The notes below the pieces were generated by a model. It did not search any database and was not told where the DNA came from. It was given only the letters and a program-made list of their open reading frames with translations. This document shows positions 31,013 to 41,797 of a stretch of 64,000 bases of DNA, one piece after another. Made by a program: the position numbers and the translations under genes. The stretch covers positions 1-64,000 of the forward strand of contig JAVEPB010000057.1 in the NCBI GenBank assembly GCA_030922375.1, read 5' to 3'. Source of the DNA: a bacterium (GTDB taxonomy: Bacteria > UBA8248). The stretch's first letter is position 1, and each line of letters begins with the position of its first letter.

Positions 31013-32334
31013 CTATGCTCCCCCTGCCCGTCCGGGAGAAGAGGGGCTTCCCTCCGCGCAATCAGGGAAAGCAGCTCGATCTCCCGGTCGATCCGTTCCG
31101 GCCATCCGGCCAAAAGGTTTTTCGAAATGCGGAGGGCATTGCGTGCATACGAGTCCCTTTTGTCCGGGTGGTCGCACAGATCGGCCAAGGCCCCGGCTAT
31201 GGATTCCGCCGGATTTTCGTGGGACACCCTGAGGGCCGCATCCGCCGGAATCAATCGATCTGTATCGATATCGATTTCCGGGCCGGTTCGCGATTCGGGA
31301 ACCACGATGCAACAACCATAAGCCATCGCCTCCAGGTTGGCGTTACTCAAGTTTCCCATTCTGTTGAGCGACACGTATATATCGGCCCGCGTAAACGCAC
31401 CAGCAACTTGCGAATGCGGCAGGCGATCGATAAACGTGAACATTTCCCCGGCGCCGGTGGATTCGATCTTTTCGAGCAATTCCTTTTCCCGGCTTCCGTA
31501 TCCCACCACAAGTACATGTAACCGGTCCCGGTGAGTGTCCCAAAGACGTAGCGCCGCGTCGATGAAAATATCGCAGTCCTTGATGGGCTCCAGGCGGCCG
31601 AGAAAAAGCACAATCGACTTGTCCCGCGGCAGCGAATCAAGGCGGGGGTCCATTTGAGAAGGCCGCCCTGAAATTTCAACGCCGTTAAAAAGTTGGAGGC
31701 GGGGAACCGACGGAAGAAGAATTTTTTTCATCCACTCCTCCCCGCCGCTTCCGTCCAGGGTGCACACCACCAGGGCGAACGGCGAGCGGTAGGCCCACCG
31801 GACAAGCCACTCGAACGGGCGGCGGCCCGCAATAAATTCGTGCATGTTCGGTGTGACGCCCATGATTCGCAATACGACGGGAACCCTGAGAAACCGCGCC
31901 ATGACACCGGCGATAATCACGTTGGCCCGATCAAAGTAGGCCAAATCAGGTCTGAAGCGGATCCGCTCCCGCACAATGCGAATCAGCTGACGAAGCTCGC
32001 ACAAGTATCCGCGAAAGCGGCCCGTCCATTTCGGGAAATAGCTCTCTCCCGCGAGAATCCAAACCGAGGTCCGGAGCCCTTCCACGCCGACTTCCCTGTC
32101 CAATCTCTCCTTCCACCCCGAAGCGTCCTCGGGCCCGGCCTTTCTGCTCGTTAAAATGAACCGGACCTCATCCGGCCCGCGGTCGAGCCTTTCCATCATC
32201 TTGTATATGGCCGGCGCCCCCTGCGGCCTCCACCGGGCCTCTAGCATGCTACTCTCCAGCCCGCTCAACAGTCTGCAAACATAGAGAATTTTCACAATAT
32301 GCTGCTCACATTCGGCAGTTCCGGCCAGCGCCAA
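31009..32334 (-). CDS. Glycosyltransferase family 4
   Basis: SIVLFLGRLEPIKDCDIFIDAALRL...LSNANLEAMAYGCCIVVPESRTGPEID; likely true start GTG at 32295 (VKILYVCRLL). Confidence 0.85.
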   Translation of the reverse strand: MALAGTAECEQHIVKILYVCRLLSGLESSMLEARWRPQGAPAIYKMMERLDRGPDEVRFILTSRKAGPEDASGWKERLDREVGVEGLRTSVWILAGESYFPKWTGRFRGYLCELRQLIRIVRERIRFRPDLAYFDRANVIIAGVMARFLRVPVVLRIMGVTPNMHEFIAGRRPFEWLVRWAYRSPFALVVCTLDGSGGEEWMKKILLPSVPRLQLFNGVEISGRPSQMDPRLDSLPRDKSIVLFLGRLEPIKDCDIFIDAALRLWDTHRDRLHVLVVGYGSREKELLEKIESTGAGEMFTFIDRLPHSQVAGAFTRADIYVSLNRMGNLSNANLEAMAYGCCIVVPESRTGPEIDIDTDRLIPADAALRVSHENPAESIAGALADLCDHPDKRDSYARNALRISKNLLAGWPERIDREIELLSLIARREAPLLPDGQGEHR

Positions 32335-32338
32335 TTAA

Positions 32339-33988
32339 TCACAGGGGAAACTTCATGACGCCCCGCTCATCCAGCCATAAGGCAGCATAGAGTGCGTTCG
32401 GATTGCGCATGTCGCGGGCGTGCTTTAAAAACTTCCCGAAACCCGCCGGAGCGTAGTGATTGCCGATCCGCCCGAAATAATGGCCGTAGCAAATCAAGGC
32501 ATCCCGGCGCCTGGCGCCCATCACCGCCTTCCCAAACCAGGAAAGCGGGAGGATGAAGCAGATTGCCGGCCAGTTCCAGCCCCATATTTTCGGATGAAAA
32601 TCGGCGAACAGCCCCTTGAAATTCCAGCGATCGAGCAGGCGGCGGTAGAGGGCCCGCTGATACTTCCATTCCGTGGGGACATTCTCGAAGAACGACATCA
32701 AATCGAAATCCCACAATGGAAGGTGCCAGTCGTGGCCCAAAAAATCATAGACCCGCTGGCCGTGCACCACGAATTTCGACTGGCGCTCGTGATGTTCCCA
32801 CATCTCGTAAAGAGCGGTGGCCTGATCGCGCTCGAGCTTCGTTTCCTTTTCATCCTCCATGCCGGCGACCTCACGAATCCGCACTTCCACGCGGGCAAGA
32901 TTTTCCCGGGTCATGAACGAACGCCACAACGAATAGTGTTTTTCGGTGACGGCGGAAATGACATCCTTGATACTCGGTTCGCTAATCATCAGGGAGGCAG
33001 GAATATGAGCGCCGGTGATAAAATCCCCACTCTGCCCGTTTACGAGCATCGTATTTTCCGGAAGGCGGCCCTGCTCTCGAAGGGTAAGCAAAGGATGAAG
33101 ATCCTGCATATTCGGGATGCTGCACAATCCGTCCCCGAAAACGGAATACTCCCGGCGCACCTCGGTTTCGTAAAAACGCCGGGTGGCGGCGTGCGTGGTG
33201 GGCACGAATTCCCACGGCACACCCAAAGTTTCAGCAACGAATTTTGCCGCGCGGGCCTCTGAGTTTCCCGGCGGACCGTATGAAAATGATCTGAGATTAT
33301 CGTAGCCGAGTTCCACCAACTTGGTGAGTATTAACCTGGAGTCAAGGCCGCCGCTCAACGGCACCAGGACGGGGCCGCCGTCCGCGTGGTCAACGATTCG
33401 CTGCATGATCCGGTTGAGCACCGCCTCCAGTTCGTCCGTCAGTTGATCGACATTGAATTCCGCAACGGGTTTCGATTCATATTTGTAGTACCAGTTCCGG
33501 GTCAGCGTCTTCTCGCATTTATTCCAGAAAAACAACTCCCCCGCCTGCAACTGATTCAAGCCTTCATAGAGCGTATAGGGACCGGTGACGAAACCGGCCA
33601 TGATGCCTTCGAGCACCGAGGTTTCGTCCACGGCATCAAGGCCCAACGCCTTTCGAACCTCATGCGCCGAATTTCCGGCAACAAACCCATTTTCACCGGC
33701 GGCGTAGAAAAGGGGAATCGTCCGGCACGCGTCAACAACTCCTAAAACGAAATTATAGGACTCGAAGATAGCGGCAAAATGCCCGATGCGCCCTCTCGCC
33801 GCGGCTCCCGCCGCCTCCGCATTGGCATCTTTTCCTTCGTTCAGCACATCCGCAATTTCGATGACAGGGGCTTCATCCCCAAAAAAATGAATGCACAAAT
33901 CCCCGCGCCGCATGGACCGCCAGCGGTAGGCGGGGTCGAGAATCAGGTTGTGGTTTTTTTCTTCATTCACGGCGAGAAACGATTTCAC
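32339..33988 (-). CDS. Asparagine-synthase-related protein without canonical N-terminal Cys2
   Basis: VLVPLSGGLDSRLILTKLVELGYDNLRSFSYG PP-loop; N-terminus MKSFLAVNEEK lacks MCG. Confidence 0.8.
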   Translation of the reverse strand: MKSFLAVNEEKNHNLILDPAYRWRSMRRGDLCIHFFGDEAPVIEIADVLNEGKDANAEAAGAAARGRIGHFAAIFESYNFVLGVVDACRTIPLFYAAGENGFVAGNSAHEVRKALGLDAVDETSVLEGIMAGFVTGPYTLYEGLNQLQAGELFFWNKCEKTLTRNWYYKYESKPVAEFNVDQLTDELEAVLNRIMQRIVDHADGGPVLVPLSGGLDSRLILTKLVELGYDNLRSFSYGPPGNSEARAAKFVAETLGVPWEFVPTTHAATRRFYETEVRREYSVFGDGLCSIPNMQDLHPLLTLREQGRLPENTMLVNGQSGDFITGAHIPASLMISEPSIKDVISAVTEKHYSLWRSFMTRENLARVEVRIREVAGMEDEKETKLERDQATALYEMWEHHERQSKFVVHGQRVYDFLGHDWHLPLWDFDLMSFFENVPTEWKYQRALYRRLLDRWNFKGLFADFHPKIWGWNWPAICFILPLSWFGKAVMGARRRDALICYGHYFGRIGNHYAPAGFGKFLKHARDMRNPNALYAALWLDERGVMKFPL

Positions 33989-34143
33989 CCGATCAAAAAA
34001 AAGACATTTCCAGTCAAAGAGCGGACAACGCCACAGGAGATATTTCCGGATGCACGATATTCAGCGATTACTCCGAACAGAAAAACAGGAATGTCTGTTT
34101 TCGGCCCGAAAGATAGGCCGGAAATCCTCTCAAGTATGATGAA

Positions 34144-35088
34144 TCAGCCTGCCACCCTGCTCGGCAAGCCTTCGAGAGACATTCCGTATTCCTTGATTTT
34201 CTTCTTGATATTTTCCATCTCGGCCTCATTCACCTCCCGGTAATAGGCCGACATGTGCCTTTCGCAAATTCCTCTCAACGAGAGAATAAACTTCTCCTCG
34301 GCTCCCTTGAGGAAATTATCTTTTCCCGCCCCTTTCATCGTCGCGTCGAGAAAGTTGCTGAAACGCCGTTGAGCGGCGAGCGCCTCTTCGTGCTTTTCCT
34401 CTTTGAATAGACGGTAAATCTCGAGCATAGGCTCGGGGAGAGCACTTCCGATGCTGCTCGTATGGGCCATACTACCCATTCGAAGACATGCGTAAAATTG
34501 TGTCACCACGGCGGTGGTCACCTGAAAATCATCGTCCCCCGCCGCCAAAACCTTCATATTGTGCGTCGCGTTGCTTGAACTGAATTTAATGCCGCAGATG
34601 TTGGGGTAGCCCTTCAGAGCGAGGACGTCATCGGGCGCTATCGGGCGGCACCAGTTCGCGCTCGTATACATCCAAACCGGCTTGGGCGCGTTGTCCGCCA
34701 CATGCCTGTAATGCCACTGCAGAAGGTCTACGCTATAAACCGGATGATACGGCATCACATGATAGGCATCGAACTCGAGATCTTCGGTGTCACGCATGAA
34801 ACTCAAGGTGTCTTCGAGCGCGAAAAATCCCGCGCCGAGGGCGATGGGAATCCGCCCTCCGTTGGTGGCCGTTACGCGGCGGGCCACCTGAAGGCGTTTT
34901 TTGTAGGTCAGGTTCATGTCCTCGCTGCCGGTTCCGAGCACCCACAACCCTCCGACGCCCTTTCCGACCAGGAATTCGACCAGCCTTTCGATACCTTCCT
35001 CGTCAATGTCTCCGTTTTCGCGCATCGGTGTAACCAGAACCGGAATCACCCCTTTGAGTTTTCTTGTTTTGGCCATTTCGCTCTCCAA
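34144..35088 (-). CDS. Dihydrodipicolinate synthase / N-acetylneuraminate lyase family aldolase
   Basis: KLKGVIPVLVTPMRENGDIDEEGIERLVEFLVGKGVGGLWVLGTGSE; PVWMYTSAN; ICGIKFSSSN Schiff-base Lys region. Confidence 0.88.
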   Translation of the reverse strand: MESEMAKTRKLKGVIPVLVTPMRENGDIDEEGIERLVEFLVGKGVGGLWVLGTGSEDMNLTYKKRLQVARRVTATNGGRIPIALGAGFFALEDTLSFMRDTEDLEFDAYHVMPYHPVYSVDLLQWHYRHVADNAPKPVWMYTSANWCRPIAPDDVLALKGYPNICGIKFSSSNATHNMKVLAAGDDDFQVTTAVVTQFYACLRMGSMAHTSSIGSALPEPMLEIYRLFKEEKHEEALAAQRRFSNFLDATMKGAGKDNFLKGAEEKFILSLRGICERHMSAYYREVNEAEMENIKKKIKEYGMSLEGLPSRVAG

Positions 35089-35092
35089 TAAT

Positions 35093-35800
35093 TTACAGTC
35101 TTCCCAAGTGCTTCATAAAAGCTTCCACCACCAGGACATCCGACACTGTATCGATGTCGGCCGAGTGGTACTCATCCATAATCAGAGGGACCTGCCGGTC
35201 CGAAACGAATTTTTTTTCCCGCAAAAAATAATCTCTTTTAATCGCGTAAATAGAAGTATTATATATGTAAAAGGCTTCCCGGCTATCTCCCTCGGACTCG
35301 TCGCGGTAGGGCTCGAGCACATTATCCCTTAAACGCTTCAAAACCGGATCCCGTTTTTTAAAAGGCCCTTTCACGCTGGCCAATGCCGGCAAATCCGACT
35401 CCCACAGCAGTTTCACGGCCTGATCAATATGCTCCCCCGACCGGATGGGCACGGTGGGCTGGAGAAGGACCACGATATCGTAGCGCTCCCCCGTTTTTTC
35501 CTCCATAAAAAAAAGCGCATGCTCAATGGTTTCATTGTTTCGCACGTTATCCCCCGAAAGGTGAGGCGGCCGCTTGAACGGTGTCGGGGCGCCGAAATCT
35601 TGTGCGACCTTGAGAATTTCATCGTCCTCGGTGGTGACGAGGAAATCGGTCAGATTTTTTGCCTCTAGCGCCGCCTCGATGGTGTGGGCGATCAGGGGCT
35701 TTCCTCCCACGGGGAGTATATTTTTCCGGGGAAGCCTCTTCGACCCACCCCGGGCGGGAATGACCCCCAGAGAACGCGGCCCCCGCCCCTTGTCCGGCAT
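35093..35800 (-). CDS. Acylneuraminate (CMP-nonulosonate) cytidylyltransferase
   Basis: LGVIPARGGSKRLPRKNILPVGGKPLIAHTIEAAL; VVLLQPTVPIRSGEHIDQAV. Confidence 0.9.
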   Translation of the reverse strand: MPDKGRGPRSLGVIPARGGSKRLPRKNILPVGGKPLIAHTIEAALEAKNLTDFLVTTEDDEILKVAQDFGAPTPFKRPPHLSGDNVRNNETIEHALFFMEEKTGERYDIVVLLQPTVPIRSGEHIDQAVKLLWESDLPALASVKGPFKKRDPVLKRLRDNVLEPYRDESEGDSREAFYIYNTSIYAIKRDYFLREKKFVSDRQVPLIMDEYHSADIDTVSDVLVVEAFMKHLGRL

Positions 35801-35802
35801 GA

Positions 35803-37338
35803 CTACCCTTTCACATTAACTGATGATTCAGAATGAATGTTGGCGAATGAACCCCCGGACACCAATGTTTCTATGATTTGAAGGCTTTCCTCGAAATGAT
35901 CTTCATCTTCCGGCGAGGTGGTCTCCCGCTCCGCATCCAGAAACCAACCGATTCGCCTGTCGTATTCCTCGGGGTCAATTTCGTGTGGAGCACTCAAAAG
36001 ACGGAGGATTTCGGTATTAAGCTCCTCCGGAGCACGGACACAAGCCATCAGACCGGGAGGATCGTAGAACGTTTGAGCCAATGTAATGACAGGGCGCCCA
36101 AAAACCACGCCCTCCCATCCTGTCGATCCGTTGTCGGTAACAATCAGATTCGCATTCCGGATGTACTTGAACTGCAGATCAAAAGGATGGATTAATTCGA
36201 CGCCGGGATATCCGAGAAGCGTTTTGTAGTATGCCGTCGGACGGCGCCCCAGATTAAATCGATGCTCGCGCACCAGCAATTTGATCCCATGCGGGAGGGT
36301 TTTGCTCAGGTAAGCGATCAATTCCTTCTGGTTGTGGCAATGCGGGGCCTGAAAGTTGACGGCCAACTCGGGTTCCTTGTGCAAGGGACAATAGATGTAT
36401 TTAAAGGCAGTCAGTTGTTCGGGCTCATATTTTCGAAACATTCGCTCCTGCCGAAACGTCAGATACCTCTCCCGGTAAAACCCCATAACTCTCGGGAGCA
36501 CTTCTTTCGGCGGAACCCCTTTTTTTCGCTTTCGAACAAAGTAGTCGAGGCGCCTTAGCGCCAAGAGAACGAAATTCCACTGGACCGCGGCCCACTTGGC
36601 TTGGCTCGCTTTTCGCCAGTTCTCGGCGATGTAGTGAACCGTCTTAGGCTCTTCTCGAAAACGGTCAATATACTCACGGCTGGTTTGACTCACAGGCGCC
36701 CGAGACTCCGCTTTCTCGGCGTACCGATCGCGAGTCCGCGTGTTAAACATCGCGCGATCCATGGTCCAGTAAATACGCCGGGAGTGCACCTTCGATAGGC
36801 GGTTCGCCACAAGCGGTATTCCTTTTCGTTCGGCCACAAGCGAAAAAACGAAATGGAGCGGCATCGCGGTCGCGCCCGAAAGGATGAGGTCGGGCCCAAA
36901 CCGTTTGAGGGCGTCATCGGCAAACCAAAACATCCGCTCTAGCGCTTTCGCCGGAAATTCATTGTTCTTTTTAGCGAATTTGGCGAGTTTGTTTGGCGGC
37001 CAATGGTAAAACTCTTCGCTGTATCCCCGCCCGATGTCCCGCTCCCCGGCGAGCAAAACGCGGCCAGAGGAAATACCGGTTAACCGTTCACATTCCCCGA
37101 TAAGATTGGAGATTCGCTCCCGTTCCCCGAATTCGGACTCCCACCCTTCTCTGCGGGCGAAATCCGGCGACCGGAAATAACTCTCGTCGGAATCGACGAT
37201 GCCGTCATAATCCCTGCGCGAGTCCACGGGTGCAACGACGCCAATGTCCCAATCGGCGGCAGCCTTAAATTGCCGCAGCAAATTCAGAAAATAGGTTCGC
37301 CGAAGATTGTGCGGAAGAAACAAAACGCGTTTCGCCAC
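35803..37338 (-). CDS. Capsular/surface polysaccharide biosynthesis protein (putative glycosyltransferase, GT-B-like C-terminus)
   Basis: GIKLLVREHRFNLGRRPTAYYKTLLGYPGVELIHPFDLQFKYIRNANLIVTDNGSTGWEGVVFGRPVITLA. Confidence 0.6.
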   Translation of the reverse strand: MAKRVLFLPHNLRRTYFLNLLRQFKAAADWDIGVVAPVDSRRDYDGIVDSDESYFRSPDFARREGWESEFGERERISNLIGECERLTGISSGRVLLAGERDIGRGYSEEFYHWPPNKLAKFAKKNNEFPAKALERMFWFADDALKRFGPDLILSGATAMPLHFVFSLVAERKGIPLVANRLSKVHSRRIYWTMDRAMFNTRTRDRYAEKAESRAPVSQTSREYIDRFREEPKTVHYIAENWRKASQAKWAAVQWNFVLLALRRLDYFVRKRKKGVPPKEVLPRVMGFYRERYLTFRQERMFRKYEPEQLTAFKYIYCPLHKEPELAVNFQAPHCHNQKELIAYLSKTLPHGIKLLVREHRFNLGRRPTAYYKTLLGYPGVELIHPFDLQFKYIRNANLIVTDNGSTGWEGVVFGRPVITLAQTFYDPPGLMACVRAPEELNTEILRLLSAPHEIDPEEYDRRIGWFLDAERETTSPEDEDHFEESLQIIETLVSGGSFANIHSESSVNVKG

Positions 37339-39294
37339 TTATCCGGTAACCTCTTGGTTGGGGATCTCGCCAAATCCTTGCCCGAGAGTTTGAGCGATTC
37401 TCGACGCAAGACTCTCGGAATCAAGGCCATGATAACGAAGCACCTCCTCGTTCGTGCCGCATGCCGGAATTTCATCGAGCCCAAAGCGGGTGACCCTGAC
37501 TCCCCCGGACAATCCCAGCCCGGCGATAGCGGCGGCCAGCATCTCGCCTTGACCGCCCGCCGTGTAGTGATTGTCCACGGTGAACACTGACCGGCACTCT
37601 CCGAGGACGGCCCGAAGCCAATCGTCATCCACGCAGTTCAGCCAGGGCAGGTTGACCACCTTGAGGGCCACCCCGCGCCCTTCGCGGAGAGACTCCGCCG
37701 CCTTGTAGGCCTCGGCCAGCATCACCGGGCCGTAGGAGAAGAGAACAGCATCCGCCCCCTCTATCAGGGTCACTCCCCTCCCCTCCTCGAGGCGGTAATC
37801 CGCCGGAAGATCGAACGGAATCGCGCAGGGTATGGAAACCAGGCGTAAGTAAATGCTGGAAGACGCCTCTTCGGTGGCATAGTCAACCGCCATCCCCACT
37901 TCTCTCTCGCAGCAAGGCTCGAGCAGGGTCAGGTCCGGAACGGCAGCAAGCGCCGAGATGTCCCGTACGGACTGATGGGAATGCCCCGGGCCTCCCGGCA
38001 CCAGGCCGACCAGCGAGCCCACATAGATAATTTTCGTCTTCTCGGTAGCGTTATTGTAAATCTGCTCGTTGGCCCGGGGGGTCAAAAAACAGGCGAACGA
38101 ATGCACCACGGGCAGGAGACCCTTCAGCGCCATGCCTCCCGCCTGAGAAACCATGTCCTGCTCGGCGATTCCGCACTCGAAAAAACGGTCCGGAAACGAA
38201 TCGCGAAACGAGATCAGCCCGCAATCGAGTATCAGGTCCGCATCGAGCGCCACGAGACTGTTATTTTGCCTTCCTGCCTCGACAAGGGCCTTTTCGTACG
38301 CACCAACAAGCCTCTGCGCGTCCTCGGCAGGCGGGGTGCGCCTTGGCCGCGCTACCGGCTCCACCACCAGCGGCCCCGCATCCACCCCGGACAGGAGTTG
38401 ATTCGCCCGCTCGATCAACTCTTCGGCGGCCCTGGCATAAGTCTCCTCGTCGGGAGCGCCGCTGTGAAAACGGTAAAACTCCTCGTCCGTCTTCATAGAC
38501 GTGGATTCCATGGATGAAACGCCACGGCCCTTGATGGTATCGGCGATGATAATGGCAGGTTTTTTGGACGCCTTGGCCCCGGCGAGTTTTTCGGAGAGGG
38601 CGCCGAGATCGTGTCCGTCGCAGCGATCGACATGCCAACCGAAGCTTGCGAACTTCGAATCAAGATCCCCCAAGTCGCTTACGTTTTTCACCCAGGTGTC
38701 GGACTGGATCTTGTTGTGGTCGACGATGACCGTGATTTCCGCGAGGCCGCGATTGGCCGCCGACCCGAGCGACTCCCAAAGCTGCCCCTCCTGCAATTCC
38801 CCGTCCCCCGTCATGACATAGAGCCGGCAGTTTCGGCCCAGCATCCGGTTCGCCAGGGCCATCCCCTTCGCCTTCGATATTCCCATGCCGAGCGACCCCG
38901 TATTGGTCTCGATCAAAGGCGTGGAAACGTCGGGGTGCCCCGGGAGGCCGTTCAGACGGCGCAACTCGTGCAGCTTTTCAAAGGGCAACAGGCCCAACCC
39001 GATCATGACGGAATACAGGGCTGGCGCGTCGTGTCCCTTTGAGGAGAAAAAAACGTCCCCGGCGCCATCCTCATCCGGCGGATGGGTATTCAACTCGTTC
39101 AGATAGAGCCACGAAACGATATCCATGGACGAGAAGCTCGTCCCGATATGTCCGGAACCGGCGAAGGCAATCATGTAAAGGGTGTTGATGCGGCAAAGGG
39201 CCGCGAAGACCTCCGTTTTCGGCACGGGAGGACAATCGAGAGTCAGCAATCTGGTGAATTCGCTGCGGGGAACAAAATGCAATTCATCCATCAT
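37339..39294 (-). CDS. Full-length transketolase-like ThDP enzyme
   Basis: MTGDGELQEGQLWESLGSAANRGLAEITVIVDHNKIQSD ThDP motif; C-terminal pyrimidine-binding domain FFECGIAEQDMVSQAGGMALKG. Confidence 0.9.
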   Translation of the reverse strand: MMDELHFVPRSEFTRLLTLDCPPVPKTEVFAALCRINTLYMIAFAGSGHIGTSFSSMDIVSWLYLNELNTHPPDEDGAGDVFFSSKGHDAPALYSVMIGLGLLPFEKLHELRRLNGLPGHPDVSTPLIETNTGSLGMGISKAKGMALANRMLGRNCRLYVMTGDGELQEGQLWESLGSAANRGLAEITVIVDHNKIQSDTWVKNVSDLGDLDSKFASFGWHVDRCDGHDLGALSEKLAGAKASKKPAIIIADTIKGRGVSSMESTSMKTDEEFYRFHSGAPDEETYARAAEELIERANQLLSGVDAGPLVVEPVARPRRTPPAEDAQRLVGAYEKALVEAGRQNNSLVALDADLILDCGLISFRDSFPDRFFECGIAEQDMVSQAGGMALKGLLPVVHSFACFLTPRANEQIYNNATEKTKIIYVGSLVGLVPGGPGHSHQSVRDISALAAVPDLTLLEPCCEREVGMAVDYATEEASSSIYLRLVSIPCAIPFDLPADYRLEEGRGVTLIEGADAVLFSYGPVMLAEAYKAAESLREGRGVALKVVNLPWLNCVDDDWLRAVLGECRSVFTVDNHYTAGGQGEMLAAAIAGLGLSGGVRVTRFGLDEIPACGTNEEVLRYHGLDSESLASRIAQTLGQGFGEIPNQEVTG

Positions 39295-39344
39295 ATTTAC
39301 TTTCTTCTTTCAAGCCCAAATAAAGTAGCGTGAATGAAATGAAA

Positions 39345-40172
39345 CTACGCCCTCTCAAAAAGCAGATCGCCGACGCCGCTCGTCTGCTCTCCCCCTTCCA
39401 CACAAACGAATCCCGCTTGCGTCACCCGCTTTTTCACTTCTTCCCGGGTATTATCCCGCACCTCGACAAGAAAAGATTTCAGCCTGCCGTCGGCGAGGGT
39501 CCGCTCCGCCCCTTTTAAAATCAGACATTCATTTCCGTCAACATCGATCTTGAGCCGGTTGGGAAATTCCGGACGGAAAACATCGATAAATTCGTCGATG
39601 GAATAACCGAGGACCGTTTGGCGGAATTTATTCCGCGAGGCGTGCGGCTTGATGTCCACCTCTTCGGTCTGCTCGGCGCCGAAGGTGTGTTGAGCGCTGC
39701 CAATCTCCGTGCGCGACATATTCAGCTCGCTCAGTTCGGTTTTTTCATGCAGGGCGAGATTCAGGCTCGAGGCCCTGTCCTCCATTTCGTTAATTTCGAT
39801 ATTCTTCACCAAAACGAAGTAATTGACCGCGGCCGGCTCGAAGGCGAATACGCGCAACCCCCGTCCCGCGGCATAGAGGGTATAAACCCCGATATTGGCT
39901 CCGATATCCCAGAAAACGTCTCCCTCCGGAAATCCGTCTATCCATTCCATTACGTTTGGGCCTTTTATGTCGCTACGCTTGAAAGGCCATGTGGCTGGAC
40001 AATAAAACCTGATGTCCCCGTGTTTCGTTTGGGTGGTGATAACAGGGTCAAGGGATTCGATCAGGTATGAAAGCATGCGAAATCCGGCCCGGTATCCGAG
40101 AAAATTAGTGCTCATCATAATCAAGGAGCGAAAAATTTTGGCGAAAATCACGGCGAATTCAGGCCGTTTCAT
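39345..40172 (-). CDS. FkbM-family methyltransferase
   Basis: DVFWDIGANIGVYTLYAAGRGLRVFAFEPAAVNYFVLVKNIEIN. Confidence 0.88.
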   Translation of the reverse strand: MKRPEFAVIFAKIFRSLIMMSTNFLGYRAGFRMLSYLIESLDPVITTQTKHGDIRFYCPATWPFKRSDIKGPNVMEWIDGFPEGDVFWDIGANIGVYTLYAAGRGLRVFAFEPAAVNYFVLVKNIEINEMEDRASSLNLALHEKTELSELNMSRTEIGSAQHTFGAEQTEEVDIKPHASRNKFRQTVLGYSIDEFIDVFRPEFPNRLKIDVDGNECLILKGAERTLADGRLKSFLVEVRDNTREEVKKRVTQAGFVCVEGGEQTSGVGDLLFERA

Positions 40173-40314
40173 GAGGCTCTCCAGATTAAAAGGTCGAATC
40201 GGAAATGCCGCCGGCGTTATCGATTAAAAGGAACGAAGACCTCTGTTGGCCCTTGTTGGCCGGGCAAAAAAGGCACTCGGGCGGTTACGGTTCTTTCCCG
40301 ACGATCTTTGAGCT

Positions 40315-41787
40315 TTAAATATTTCCCGGGTCAACAGTGAAGGAAATGGTTTTTGTTTCCGAGTAAACGTCAAGCGCCTCGACGCCCGGCTCACGGGAGC
40401 CGTTGCCCGAAACGCCAAAACCCCCGAAAGGATAGTGGGGCTCGCTGCCGTATGTGCCGGCGTTGACGTTCACGGCCCCGGCCCGGACATGGCGGGTGAA
40501 TTGCACAGCGCGGTCCACGTTTTTCGTGTGGATAGCCGCCGTCAGGCCGTAATCGTTGTCATTAACCGCGTCCACCGCCTCCGCGAAATCCTTGACCCGG
40601 TATAGCACCGCAATAGGTCCGAACAATTCCCGATTACCGAGTTCATCGTCCTGCGCCACGTTTTCAAGAACGGTGGGGGCGATGTAAAACCCCGAGGAAT
40701 GCGCCGAATCGTCAATGCGGCTGCCCCCGGCCGCCACGCGGGCCCCTCTCCCCTCCGCCGACTCGATGGCCTCGAGCATGGCGCTGAGCTGACGCTCATT
40801 AATGACCGGTCCAAAGTCATCGCCGTCTGAGGGGCCCACCTTTAATTCCCCGGTTCGCTCAACGAGCAGATCTCGGAATTTTTCATACACCGAATCGAAA
40901 ACAATAATGCGGCTTGAGGCGGCGCATCGCTGTCCGGCATTCGAAAAAGAAGAAAGAATCGTCCATCTCACGGCGTTTTCCAAATCGGCGTCATCGCAGA
41001 CAACAAGGGGATTTTTTCCTCCCAGTTCCAGGGATACCTTGGCCAAACGCTTGCCCGCGGCGACCGCGACCAGCCGGCCCACCCGGGTTGACCCGGTAAA
41101 ACTGACGACGCCGACATCTTCGTGTTCAACGAGGGGCGCCCCTGCCTCCTCTCCGTAGCCATGAACCACATTAAGGACACCCGGAGGCAAACCGACCTCG
41201 TGAGCAATCAGCGCAAAAATCCATGCCGTGGCGGGGGTGTCCTCCGCTGACTTGAGGACCACGCCATTTCCACATACAAGCGCCGGAAAAACTTTCCAGG
41301 CCACATTCGCAATCGGGGTGTTCGCGGCGATGATCAACCCGGCCACGCCCACGGGGCACCGGACCGTCATGGCGTACTTGTGGGGCGTGCCGCTCGTCAG
41401 GGTGCGTCCGTACATGCGCATTCCCTCTCCGGCGAAAAACTCGGCCAGCTGGATAGCCCCGCCCGTCTCGCCGAGGGCCTCCCCGGGAGATTTTCCGGTC
41501 TCCTCCGCCACCACATCGGCGATTTCCTTTTGCCGCCTGCGCATCGTTATCGCCACATCGAGAAGAATGCGGCCCCGCTCCACAGGCGAGCACGCGGCCC
41601 AGGCGGGCTGACTCCGTTTCGCCGCCGCGACCGCTTCGCGGACGTCTCCCACTCCCGACTGAGCACTCATGCACATCCGCGCACCGGTGGCCGGATTCAG
41701 TTTTTCAAACACCTTGCCGTCCGCTGCTGAAAGCTGCTTGCCGCCGATCCAGTTCGGGATTTCCCGAGGCAATTGCTCGACTACCAT
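40315..41787 (-). CDS. Aldehyde dehydrogenase family protein
   Basis: VSLELGGKNPLVVCDDADLENAV; SNAGQRCAASSRIIV catalytic Cys motif; VSFTGSTRVG. Confidence 0.93.
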   Translation of the reverse strand: MVVEQLPREIPNWIGGKQLSAADGKVFEKLNPATGARMCMSAQSGVGDVREAVAAAKRSQPAWAACSPVERGRILLDVAITMRRRQKEIADVVAEETGKSPGEALGETGGAIQLAEFFAGEGMRMYGRTLTSGTPHKYAMTVRCPVGVAGLIIAANTPIANVAWKVFPALVCGNGVVLKSAEDTPATAWIFALIAHEVGLPPGVLNVVHGYGEEAGAPLVEHEDVGVVSFTGSTRVGRLVAVAAGKRLAKVSLELGGKNPLVVCDDADLENAVRWTILSSFSNAGQRCAASSRIIVFDSVYEKFRDLLVERTGELKVGPSDGDDFGPVINERQLSAMLEAIESAEGRGARVAAGGSRIDDSAHSSGFYIAPTVLENVAQDDELGNRELFGPIAVLYRVKDFAEAVDAVNDNDYGLTAAIHTKNVDRAVQFTRHVRAGAVNVNAGTYGSEPHYPFGGFGVSGNGSREPGVEALDVYSETKTISFTVDPGNI

Positions 41788-41797
41788 TTCCGGAATC